From assembly GCA_012927585.1 (NCBI GenBank), contig JABBOY010000042.1:62001-126000 (forward strand): 64,000 bases of DNA, written 5' to 3'. This document shows positions 1 through 7,418 of the stretch, piece by piece. The notes under the pieces are model-generated. The model ran no database searches, was not told the DNA's origin, and saw nothing but the letters and a program-made list of their open reading frames with translations. This stretch comes from Glaciimonas sp. Its GTDB lineage: Bacteria; Pseudomonadota; Gammaproteobacteria; Burkholderiales; Burkholderiaceae_D. The translations under genes and the position numbers were made by a program. Position 1 is the stretch's first letter; each line of letters starts with the position of its first letter.

Positions 1-519
1 TCCATTACCCGCATGGCCGTGGCTGAAAAAGTGGCTGGTGCCAAAACCAAAGCTGATTACGAAGCATGGGAAGGCAAGCAGGAAGAAGACAAGCTCAGGA
101 CAATGGGACGTAAATCTCTCATTCCTTATGGCCTCTACGTCGCTAAAGGCTTTGTCTCCGCCAATCTCGCGTCAGGCACTGGCTTTTCCGACGACGATCT
201 CACTCATCTGTGGGATGCCCTGAAGGGCATGTGGGATCACGACCGCTCTGCCTCAAAAGGCGTAATGTCCTGCCGAGGGTTGTATGTGTTCAAGCACGTT
301 GGCACCGACAGCGATGCAACCCAGCGTGTGCGTCAAGCGATGCTCGGCTGCGCCCCCGCGCAACGTCTGCTGGATTTTTCCGCGCCCGACCGCAAGATTG
401 ACAATGCCATTATCGAAATCAATCACCGCGATGGATTGACTGGCTCGCCCAGAACATTTGCAGACTATATTGTTGATGCGCATCGTGACCGCCTGCCAAC
501 AGGTGTGGAATTGATCTAG
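1..519 (+). CDS. cas7: Cas7 (Csd2), type I-C Cascade backbone subunit, 3' part only
   Basis: The frame is open from the first base and ends at TAG 517-519, so only the C-terminal ~172 residues are present. Visible stretches are SITRMAV, then [21 protein letters not shown] and [15 protein letters not shown], an arrangement typical of Cas7/Csd2 of subtype I-C, where Cas7 polymerises along the crRNA in the interference complex. The downstream order (cas4, cas1, cas2, array with an ATTGAAAC repeat end) fits subtype I-C; cas3, cas5 and cas8c would lie upstream, outside the window. Cas4 usually follows cas7 directly in I-C loci, but here about 560 bp intervene. The subtype call is confident; whether the interference genes are intact cannot be seen. 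Confidence 0.88.
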   Translation, partial: SITRMAVAEKVAGAKTKADYEAWEGKQEEDKLRTMGRKSLIPYGLYVAKGFVSANLASGTGFSDDDLTHLWDALKGMWDHDRSASKGVMSCRGLYVFKHVGTDSDATQRVRQAMLGCAPAQRLLDFSAPDRKIDNAIIEINHRDGLTGSPRTFADYIVDAHRDRLPTGVELI

Positions 520-520
520 C

Positions 521-531
521 CGAGTTGAAAC
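521..531 (+). repeat. CRISPR-repeat-like 3' handle just after cas7
   Basis: CGAGTTGAAAC matches the last 11 bases of the array repeat (CGGATTGAAAC) at 9 of 11 positions and lies 2 bp after the cas7 stop. No palindromic stem precedes it. It could be a remnant of a solitary repeat or of a crRNA-like antitoxin gene, or simply chance. Confidence 0.25.
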
Positions 532-692
532 CAATGGGAAGCAGCCAAGGTGGGTGGCGGTCTCACGGACATCCATATCGCGTGATTAAATCCGAGCAGG
601 TGAAATCCTGTGCGGTGTAGATCGTTTGGACGTTTATACGACTTATGGACAACGACATGAACTGGCGTAGTCGCGGCATAAATGCGGTCAAC

Positions 693-984
693 TCACCGCC
701 GCTCTGCCCAATGCCTTGGCCGGCGGTTGTGATTAGCGCCGGCGATGACGCGGATTACATCGACTTGCAGCCGGTAGATCAGAGAATAGGGGGAACTATG
801 GAGAAACAGCGTTCGCGTATTGCGCGTGCCGGTTTCGCTCAACTAGGGAACCGATTCAGGAGACCAAGCGCTTGATCGAGATCCCAGCGAAATCATCTAC
901 TGCGCTGAGCACGCCTTCGCCGATGTACCAATCGATAGCAGCATTGGCATCGGCTTGCACCTCGTTGCTAATACTGACTCGCAC
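693..984 (-). pseudogene. RelE/ParE-family toxin relic, frameshifted
   Basis: Read on the minus strand from a possible GTG at 984, the first part gives VRVSISNEVQADANAAIDWY followed by IGEGVLSAVDDFA, a ParE-like N-terminus. That frame stops at 856. A second frame then gives RTLFLHSSPYSLIYRLQVDV and IRVIAGANHNRRPRHWAERR, ending at a TGA at 693-695; this is the usual ParE/RelE C-terminal pattern (arginine-rich strand, then aliphatic strand, then H-RRP-W). The combined span of 292 bp equals about 97 codons, the normal size of the family, so the gene has decayed by a frameshift and an extra stop rather than by truncation. No antitoxin partner was recognised beside it. It lies antisense inside the cas operon. 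Confidence 0.7.
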
Positions 985-1083
985 CGGTTTTGGCAGTACG
1001 TGCGGAGCCGGGTCATCATTTCATCGGTGGGCGTCTTTTGCGTGCGCCCGGTTTCCATGTCCGCTAATATTAGCAGCCGCGAC

Positions 1084-1714
1084 ATGAGTGAGATAGCTCC
1101 TGCCCCGGAACCCGTCCCTCTTTCCGCACTCAATCACTGGAACTATTGCCCACGCCGTTGCGGGTTGATCCACATGGAGGGGGAATTCACGGACAACATC
1201 CACACCGCACGTGGTAACGCGGAACATGAAAAGGTCGATGGCATCCACCATGAAGCCAGTGGCGATCGGCGTATCGAAACCGCGCTACCAGTTTGGTGCG
1301 ACCATGCCGGTTTGATCGGCAAATGCGATGTGGTGGAGTTTCTCGCCGACGGCACGCCTTATCCCGTCGAATATAAGCATGGCATCAAGCGAAAGTGGAT
1401 AAACGACGATATCCAGCTTGCCGCGCAAGCCATGTGTCTGGGAAATGCTGGGCCGCCCGGTGCCAAGCGGGGCCATTTTCCATGCCAGTAGCCACCGGCG
1501 GCGGGAAGTTCTCATCACGCCGGAACTCAAGCAGTTAGTGATTGAAACCGCTGATGCCATTCGCGCCATGTTGACCTCGGGAAAACTGCCGCCGCCGGTC
1601 AACGATGCCCGTTGCAACGAGTGTTCGCTGAAAGACATCTGTCAGCCTGAAGCAGTGGCGCAGCGAGACCGGCAGCATCAACAAAGGCTCAACTTGTTCA
1701 ACCCGGAGGAATAA
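1084..1714 (+). pseudogene. cas4: Cas4 exonuclease, frameshifted
   Basis: Cas4 is a RecB-like Fe-S nuclease that trims and orients prespacers with Cas1-Cas2. The first part starts at ATG 1084 and contains the first cysteine pair (NYCPRRC) and nuclease motifs GKCDVVEF, PVEYK and DDIQLAAQAMCL. Near 1437-1445 the frame is lost; the rest, in the next frame, continues as EMLGRPVPSGAIFHASSHRR and includes the C-terminal cysteines CNECSLKDIC, ending at TAA 1712-1714. Family members read through this junction, so about two bases appear lost (or one gained). The +1 frame overlaps cas1 closely (stop directly before its GTG). A sequencing error is possible. No good ribosome binding site precedes 1084, consistent with the normal upstream context having been replaced. 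Confidence 0.8.
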
Positions 1715-2749
1715 GTGCACAGTGTCCAGAATACCCTCTACGTGATGACGCCCAATGCCTATGCGCATCTGGAGAATGCCACCTTGCGTATCGACGTCGA
1801 GCACGAGAAGAAGCTCCAAGTGCCGCTCCATCATCTGAATGGGCTAGTGTGTTTTGGCAACGTCATGGTGTCGCCCGGGCTGATGCACCGGCTGGCCGAT
1901 GAGGGAAAATCGCTGATACTGCTGGACAATTCAGGTCGCTTCAAGGCGCGGCTCGAAGGCCCTGTCTCGGGTAATATCCTGTTGCGTCAGGCCCATCACC
2001 GGTTAGCGTCCGAGCCGGCTTTCAGTCTTGAGTTTGCGCGTGCCGTGGTGGTCGGCAAACTCAAGAACAGCCGTACCAATCTGCAACGGGGCGCACGCGA
2101 AGCCGCCGATGTGGATGAAGCCGCAACGCTTACGCGTTCCGCGAATAATTTGGCCGCTTCGGTGCGCGCTGCGGTTGTTGCCAATAATCTGGACGAACTG
2201 CGCGGCGTGGAAGGCGAGGCGGCGCGTGGTTATTTTGCTGCCCTCAATCTGATCGTCAAACCCCAGGCGCGTGCATCGTTTGCGCTCAACGGGCGCACCC
2301 GCCGCCCGCCGTTGGACCGATTCAATGCGCTGATCTCCTTTCTGTATGCGATGAGCATGAACGACTGTCGTTCTGCCTGCGAAGCTGCGGGGCTGGATGT
2401 GCAACTTGGTTTCCTGCACGCGGTGCGCCCCGGTCGCGCTGCACTTGCATTGGATTTGCAGGAAGAATTTCGCTCGATAATTTGTGATCGGCTGGCGCTG
2501 ACCCTGATTAATCGTGGGCAGATCACCGCTACGGATTTTGACGAGCGCGAAGGCGGTGCAGTGATGTTGGGCGACAAAGGCCGTCGGATTGTCGTCACCG
2601 CCTGGCAGGAGCGCAAACAGGAAGAAATCATCCATCCGCTCACCGAAAACAAAATTCCTATCGGCCTGCTTCCTTTTATCCAGGCGCGTTTCATCGCCCG
2701 CACCGTCCGTGGTGAGATGGAAGGCTATTTGCCTTATCTGACAAAATAA
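1715..2749 (+). CDS. cas1: Cas1, CRISPR integrase (type I-C)
   Basis: Cas1 is the metal-dependent integrase that, as a Cas1-Cas2 complex, inserts new spacers at the leader end of the array. The 344-residue protein has the N-terminal beta domain ([31 protein letters not shown]-like strand), the helical domain with the catalytic glutamate region [16 protein letters not shown], and the metal-binding histidine and acidic residues in [20 protein letters not shown]. Length is normal for subtype I-C. The GTG start at 1715 directly follows the cas4 TAA and has a strong GGAGGA site 5 bp upstream, so translation of cas1 is likely coupled to cas4 even though cas4 is broken. The reading frame is intact. 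Confidence 0.95.
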   Translation: MHSVQNTLYVMTPNAYAHLENATLRIDVEHEKKLQVPLHHLNGLVCFGNVMVSPGLMHRLADEGKSLILLDNSGRFKARLEGPVSGNILLRQAHHRLASEPAFSLEFARAVVVGKLKNSRTNLQRGAREAADVDEAATLTRSANNLAASVRAAVVANNLDELRGVEGEAARGYFAALNLIVKPQARASFALNGRTRRPPLDRFNALISFLYAMSMNDCRSACEAAGLDVQLGFLHAVRPGRAALALDLQEEFRSIICDRLALTLINRGQITATDFDEREGGAVMLGDKGRRIVVTAWQERKQEEIIHPLTENKIPIGLLPFIQARFIARTVRGEMEGYLPYLTK

Positions 2750-2792
2750 TCGTTACCCATTTCCCTCTAGGAGAGGGCCAGGGAGAGAGAAA

Positions 2793-3083
2793 ATGCTCAT
2801 TATTGCCACCTATGATGTTTGTACTGAAACGGCAGCCGGCCGCAAGAGACTGAGGCGCGTTGCAAAAGCCTGCGAAAGCATGGGCCAGCGGGTGCAGAAG
2901 TCTGTATTTGAATGCACCGTCAACGAAATGCAGTTTGAACAATTGGAGCGTACATTGCTCGCAGAAATCGACGTGACGCAGGATAATCTGCGTTTCTATC
3001 GCATTACCGAGCCGGTGGATCTGCGGGTCAAGCAACACGGTTGCTTCCGCTCAGTGGATTTTGACGGGCCGCTCATTGCCTGA
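2793..3083 (+). CDS. cas2: Cas2, CRISPR adaptation subunit
   Basis: Cas2 is the small ferredoxin-fold protein that bridges two Cas1 dimers during spacer integration. The 96-residue product starts [12 protein letters not shown], with the conserved aspartate after the first strand, followed by [20 protein letters not shown] and the YRITEP strand near residue 70, all typical of Cas2. ATG 2793 has a purine-rich GGGAGAGA site 4 bp upstream. It lies 43 bp after cas1 and is followed by the CRISPR leader, so it is the last gene of the cas operon. The intervening 43 bp contains a short inverted CCCTCT/AGAGGG sequence. Confidence 0.93.
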   Translation: MLIIATYDVCTETAAGRKRLRRVAKACESMGQRVQKSVFECTVNEMQFEQLERTLLAEIDVTQDNLRFYRITEPVDLRVKQHGCFRSVDFDGPLIA

Positions 3084-3259
3084 GCGCGAATGGCTATCAA
3101 CGACCAACATGCAGCGCTTTCGCGCAAGCGCTAACTCAATGATAAATATGACATTTTCACGCGGAACAAAATCCATGAGCAGAAATCCACCGTTTTCTGG
3201 AGCAGGTTCGCGGGAAAATACAGAAATCTTCTTGCGTAACAGTCGGTTGCGTGAGTAGA
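3084..3259 (+). promoter_or_regulatory. CRISPR leader
   Basis: The 176 bp between the cas2 stop and the first repeat is AT-richer than the flanking genes and has no gene. It contains a GCGCTT/AAGCGC inverted repeat around 3116-3132. Its position upstream of the best-conserved repeats, while the degenerate ones lie at the far end, marks it as the leader carrying the array promoter and integration signals. No specific promoter boxes were identified. Confidence 0.65.
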
Positions 3260-5059
3260 GCATCGCCCGGCCAATTGGCCGGGCGCGGATTGAAACGGAA
3301 TATGCGTAAGCGTGTTGGGCAATTCCTTCACGCATCGCCCGGCCAATTGGCCGGGCGCGGATTGAAACTTCATCGGCAATCGTACTGCACCAGCAAAAAC
3401 AGGCATCGCCCGGCCAATTGGCCGGGCGCGGATTGAAACTGTAGCAGAATTGGAAGGTCGGCTAGGACATGTTGCATCGCCCGGCCAATTGGCCGGGCGC
3501 GGATTGAAACAATGTACGCAGTTGGCAATATTGGGAGGCAGGCCGCATCGCCCGGCCAATTGGCCGGGCGCGGATTGAAACCGTCAGGTCGGCCAGCACG
3601 GGGGCGGCGTATAGGGCATCGCCCGGCCAATTGGCCGGGCGCGGATTGAAACACGAGAGAAGGAAAGCATTATTGCAGGATTCATGGCATCGCCCGGCCA
3701 ATTGGCCGGGCGCGGATTGAAACATGCAAGCAGTTGGAATTACAAAAAACCGCGCCAGGCATCGCCCGGCCAATTGGCCGGGCGCGGATTGAAACATCCG
3801 CAGGGCTTCGCAGCGTGAAGTGCATTAGAGCATCGCCCGGCCAATTGGCCGGGCGCGGATTGAAACATGCGCAAAGTACCGGGCAATTCATAGCCGGCTC
3901 GCATCGCCCGGCCAATTGGCCGGGCGCGGATTGAAACTAATTTCCGCTTGCATGTAATGCATCGTGGTTCTGCATCGCCCGGCCAATTGGCCGGGCGCGG
4001 ATTGAAACAAAATCCATACCAGCATTATTTGGCATTTGGTAAGCATCGCCCGGCCAATTGGCCGGGCGCGGATTGAAACCGTTCGATAGCCATCCAATCA
4101 CCATCGGATAAGGCGCATCGCCCGGCCAATTGGCCGGGCGCGGATTGAAACGTCTCTGGACGCGTTCAGTGATCGAATCATCGAGGCATCGCCCGGCCAA
4201 TTGGCCGGGCGCGGATTGAAACAACAAGTTTGGTGCTGTGACTGTGACGGGTGGTTACGCATCGCCCGGCCAATTGGCCGGGCGCGGATTGAAACATCCT
4301 TTACTGGCTTTGTCGGTGCCGCCTACCAAGGCATCGCCCGGCCAATTGGCCGGGCGCGGATTGAAACTGATTGCCGACATGATACGGAAAGACGCATTCA
4401 AGCATCGCCCGGCCAATTGGCCGGGCGCGGATTGAAACTTACATAGACCGTTTCAATGCGCGGAATGGGGGATGCATCGCCCGGCCAATTGGCCGGGCGC
4501 GGATTGAAACCAGCTTGCAGGCATTGAATGGTGCACCGAATCCAGCATCGCCCGGCCAATTGGCCGGGCGCGGATTGAAACATCAAAAACAACAGGCCAC
4601 TCACCGACACCCGCAAGCATCGCCCGGCCAATTGGCCGGGCGCGGATTGAAACAGGGGTATTGGATGGAGGATGAAATAGCTGGGACTGCATCGCCCGGC
4701 CAATTGGCCGGGCGCGGATTGAAACATGAAGCTTAGTGAGCGTATCTATTTTTAGCGAAGCATCGCCCGGCCAATTGGCCGGGCGCGGATTGAAACTGCA
4801 CAGTGCCTGCAACGCTTGGCGATATGCCGGGCGCGGATTGAAACTTATCGATTGCTTTATCTGCAGCGGCGGGCCAGGAGCATCGCCCGGCCAATTGGCC
4901 GGGCGCGGATTGAAACAGCCATCGAAGGCCGCAAGGAAGAGCCGGTCAAGAGCATCGCCCGGTCAATTGGCCGGGCGCGGATTGAAACGTGATGCTGCCC
5001 GGGTCGTTTAATATTCCCTTGTGCATCGCCCGGCCAATTGGTTGGGCGCGGATTGAAAC
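3260..5059 (+). CRISPR. Type I-C CRISPR array, 26 repeats and 25 spacers
   Basis: The 37-bp repeat starts GCATCGCCCGG and ends GCGGATTGAAAC. Full repeats begin at 3260, 3332, 3403, 3474, 3545, 3616, 3687, 3759, 3830, 3901, 3972, 4043, 4115, 4186, 4259, 4331, 4402, 4474, 4545, 4617, 4689, 4760, 4880, 4952 and 5023. Repeat 23 keeps only its last 19 bases (4826-4844), so its upstream spacer is 29 bp. All other spacers are 34-36 bp and I saw no duplicates. Repeats 1-22 and 24 look identical apart from occasional first-base uncertainty; repeat 25 has GGTCAATT in place of GGCCAATT, and repeat 26 has GGTTGGG in place of GGCCGGG, as expected at the old, leader-distal end. Transcription on the plus strand from the leader is inferred. 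Confidence 0.98.
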
Positions 5060-5285
5060 GGAGTTGTCGCTTGCCGATGCGGTCGCTCTTTATCATGGGT
5101 TGGGTGAATCTATTAAGCGTGTGGTCGAAAGTGAAAAGGCATTGAAAGGCGATGGAACGTACTACAACCTCGCCGTTATCGCTAAATCAGGATCAGGAAT
5201 GTCGTTCCCACGTTCCAAGCTTGGTGATGGAAAATTCGTTTTTATTGACGGAATGCCAGATGCATCCATGATTCCCGGTCTGTAA
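5060..5285 (+). pseudogene. Gene fragment abutting the last repeat, function unknown
   Basis: Directly after repeat 26 an open frame of about 75 codons runs to TAA 5283-5285. Its translation has natural-protein composition (ELSLADAVALYHGLGESIKR early, then GDGTYYNLAVIAKSGSG and FVFIDGMPDASMIPGL), but it has no start codon of its own until far inside: the frame opens through the CRISPR repeat. It therefore looks like the 3' end of a gene whose 5' end was lost at the junction with the array. I do not recognise the family. Confidence 0.4.
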
Positions 5286-5460
5286 CGCACAGAATCAAAG
5301 GAAATCGGAAATTGCACTAACGCCTGAATTGATCGTCTTGGTGATTGATAAAGTTGGTCGGTTCAACACGGATATCTTGTCCGGCTGGGAAGCTGGCTTG
5401 ATGGGACCACGACGTAAAATGAAAACATTAGGGCAAATACGCCTTATGAAACGCGCTTGA
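5278..5460 (+). pseudogene. Second unknown gene fragment upstream of hipBA
   Basis: In the frame one step from the preceding fragment, an open stretch without a clear start reads KSEIALTPELIVLVIDKVGR and ILSGWEAGLMGPRRKM before TGA 5458-5460. It looks protein-like and may be the frameshifted continuation of the preceding fragment or another partial gene. No family was recognised. Confidence 0.3.
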
Positions 5461-5519
5461 ATTGATCGGAAAATTAGTTCCCTGGGATCAGCACAGGCTA
5501 CATGAAAGACAGATTTTTA

Positions 5520-5577
5520 TGCATTAAATATAATGCAATAATTGACAGATAATTGTTTTTGCACTATATTTGATGCA
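5520..5577 (+). promoter_or_regulatory. hipBA promoter with two palindromic operators
   Basis: A near-consensus sigma-70 promoter is visible: TTGACA (5542-5547), 17 bp, TATATT (5565-5570). Two related palindromes bracket it: TGCATTA-AATA-TAATGCA at 5520-5537 (perfect arms) and TGCACTA-TATT-TGATGCA at 5560-5577 (one mismatch pair), the second covering the -10 box and touching the start codon. They are 40 bp apart centre to centre, about four helical turns, which would suit cooperative binding by HipB dimers. The predicted transcription start is at or next to the ATG at 5577, so the mRNA is probably leaderless. Confidence 0.75.
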
Positions 5578-5837
5578 TGGAACTTGATGAAATCGGCGCT
5601 TTAATCAAAGAAGCGCGTAAAAACAAAGGATTGACTCAGGAGGCAGCAGGCAAGCATCTTGGGATGAGTCGCGCCACTGTTTCGGGGATAGAGACTGGCA
5701 AAATTGCTGAAGTAGGATTGCGTAAAACGATGATGTTATGTGCGTTGCTTGGTCTTGAACTAAATGTCTCTCCTCGCCGCAAATATCCGACATTGCAAGA
5801 ATTACGAAAAGAAAATTATGCAAAAAAACGGGATTAG
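5577..5837 (+). CDS. hipB: HipB-like XRE-family antitoxin/autorepressor
   Basis: The 86-residue protein is a helix-turn-helix regulator: residues 5-65 (IGALIKEARKNKGLTQEAAG, MSRATVSGIETG, MMLCALLGLELNV) form a classic XRE/Cro fold. As antitoxin of the following HipA kinase it should bind and neutralise HipA and repress the operon through the TGCAT operators just upstream. No Shine-Dalgarno sequence precedes ATG 5577, and the predicted transcription start coincides with it, so translation would be leaderless. It overlaps hipA by 20 bp. The basic tail (KENYAKKRD) fits the DNA-binding role. Regulation is inferred from the site arrangement, not shown. Confidence 0.85.
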   Translation: MELDEIGALIKEARKNKGLTQEAAGKHLGMSRATVSGIETGKIAEVGLRKTMMLCALLGLELNVSPRRKYPTLQELRKENYAKKRD

Positions 5838-7068
5838 TGTATTTGCTTCTGGCGCATTAGCGGGCGACATCATCCGTAGCGATGTGGAAGAGGATATGTT
5901 CTTATTTATCTACGACCGTGATTGCCAAACGAATTGTGCGGTTTCATTAACAATGCCCATTACGCGTGACCCATACGATTCAATGGGAACGATACATCCA
6001 ATCTTCGAGATGAATTTGCCAGAAGGTGCTTTGCGCGAAAAGCTGGAACGTATGTTCTCAAAAGTAGTGCCGAATTTTGATGCTCTATCTTTCTTGCAGC
6101 TTATCGGGAAATCACAAATTGGCAGGTTGCGCTATACCCAGGCAGGTGCCGAGCTTGAAGAAGTACCGACACAAAGCGTGAACGATCTCCTTGCATATGA
6201 TGGGACCGAAGATTTATTTAATGATTTGTTGGCGCGTTTCGCACAGTATTCCGGCATTTCCGGTATGCAGCCAAAGGTATTGATTCGTGACGATAATGAA
6301 CGATTACTAAACCGGCTTACGCACCGTGGCGCAACGCACATTGTCAAGAGCTTTGACCCTCGCGAATATGCGGAACTCGCAGCAAATGAATTTTTTTGCA
6401 TGGAAGCGTCTCGACATGCAGGGTTGCCAACAGCGGCGGTTCAATTATCAGAAAATCGCACAATGCTGGTGGTGGAACGTTTTGATCTCACGGACAAAAC
6501 ATATTTGGGGTTCGAGGATTTTTGTGTATTAAGCGGGATGCGATCAACTGGTCGCTACGATTCGTCTTACGAAAATGTAGCAAAGCGTATTAAGCAGTAT
6601 GTATCACCTGAACATCACGCTAATTCGATGTCTCATTACTTTGGCGCTGTGGTACTTGCCTGTGCAATTAGAAATGGTGACGCACATTTGAAAAACTTTG
6701 GTGTGCTCTATAGTCATCCAGATAGTGATGTGCGTCTTGCTCCAGTTTACGACATGCTGTCAACAAAACCATACCAGCGTCGTGACGTATTGGCCTTGGA
6801 GCTGAATGGATCAAAGCAGTACCCGTCCCGCCAGGAATTGATTCAGTTTGGGAGACAAGCCTGCGGCTTATCCAGAGCCTCAGTCAATTCCGCGATTGAC
6901 CAGGTGCTGCACGGCGTCACTCAATCGATACACGACATGAATGCGTTCACACAATCTCACCCGGATTTTGAATTGCCGATGAAACACTTCTGTGCTGTGT
7001 TTCAGGAAGGTATCGAATCAGTGACCCATGGAACATCTTTGTCGGCATTGAGGTCGGTGTCTCTTTAA
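5818..7068 (+). CDS. hipA: HipA-family serine/threonine kinase toxin
   Basis: HipA toxins phosphorylate an aminoacyl-tRNA synthetase (GltX in E. coli) and induce dormancy. The 416-residue protein has the N-terminal Couple_HipA-like region (IHPIFEMNLPEGALREKLER), the phosphate-loop area, VERFD near residue 220, the catalytic loop AIRNGDAHLKNFGVLY and the metal-binding LAPVYDML, so the kinase residues are present and the gene looks intact. ATG 5818 gives a normal N-terminus and overlaps hipB by 20 bp, implying translational coupling. The module is AT-richer than the core genes around it and lies between two parts of a CRISPR array, both signs of acquisition by transfer. The actual substrate is unknown. 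Confidence 0.92.
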   Translation: MQKNGISVFASGALAGDIIRSDVEEDMFLFIYDRDCQTNCAVSLTMPITRDPYDSMGTIHPIFEMNLPEGALREKLERMFSKVVPNFDALSFLQLIGKSQIGRLRYTQAGAELEEVPTQSVNDLLAYDGTEDLFNDLLARFAQYSGISGMQPKVLIRDDNERLLNRLTHRGATHIVKSFDPREYAELAANEFFCMEASRHAGLPTAAVQLSENRTMLVVERFDLTDKTYLGFEDFCVLSGMRSTGRYDSSYENVAKRIKQYVSPEHHANSMSHYFGAVVLACAIRNGDAHLKNFGVLYSHPDSDVRLAPVYDMLSTKPYQRRDVLALELNGSKQYPSRQELIQFGRQACGLSRASVNSAIDQVLHGVTQSIHDMNAFTQSHPDFELPMKHFCAVFQEGIESVTHGTSLSALRSVSL

Positions 7069-7272
7069 GATATAAATAAGCACGCTGAGATCAATAATCT
7101 AACTGTTGTCGATAACCTTGCAGGTACTCCAGTTACTGGATTGGTCTTGGCCGTCAACGACCATTATGTTTTGCAAAGTGCTGGCCGAAAGAACGTGCGT
7201 ATCCACGCAATTGACGCGAACGACGAGGAGAACCGGATGATGCCGGCAGAAATTGATAGCCTGTACCCGAAG
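7069..7272 (+). pseudogene. Plasmid-type gene fragment after hipA (possibly KfrB-like)
   Basis: Immediately after the hipA stop, and in the same frame, about 66 codons without a stop read AEINNLTVVDNLAGTPVTGL and VLAVNDHYVLQSAGRKNVRI before running into a CRISPR repeat relic. The pattern G-VLAV-DHYVLQ-GR-H resembles the small KfrB-type domain found in plasmid and conjugative-element proteins, but this is a weak match by eye. There is no start codon near its beginning; it is best read as the broken end of a mobile-element gene that accompanied hipBA. Confidence 0.35.
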
Positions 7273-7390
7273 GCATCACCCGGCCAATTGGCTTGGCGCG
7301 GATTGAAACAATAAATACCAATAAATACCGCAAACGTTATAACGTATCATTCTGCATCGCCCGGCCAATTGGCTGGGCGCGAACTGAAAC
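7273..7390 (+). CRISPR. Two degenerate repeats, detached end of the array
   Basis: Repeat relics at 7273-7309 and 7354-7390 are the same length and orientation as the main-array repeat. The first has CACCCGG for CGCCCGG and GGCTTGGCG for GGCCGGGCG; the second has GGCTGGGCG and ends GAACTGAAAC. The 44-bp interval is longer than a normal spacer, holds a partial duplication of AATAAATACC and a 12-bp palindrome ACGTTATAACGT (7334-7345). The changes extend the decay seen in repeats 25 and 26, so these are probably the oldest units of the same array, separated from it by the hipBA segment. Confidence 0.9.
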
Positions 7391-7418
7391 AAACAAATAA
7401 ACAAACGGGAATTGCACC

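Noticed and set aside
645-875. Plus-strand 76-codon frame between cas7 and cas4
   Set aside because: It is antisense to the ParE relic and has no protein-like pattern.
3131-5010. Long open frames in the array reading repeated Pro-Gly-Gln-Leu-Ala-Gly-Arg
   Set aside because: They are translations of the 37-bp CRISPR repeat in several frames and end or shift at spacers; not genes.
3260-5059. Self-targeting spacers
   Set aside because: No spacer was seen to match another part of the window by eye, but a full search could not be run.
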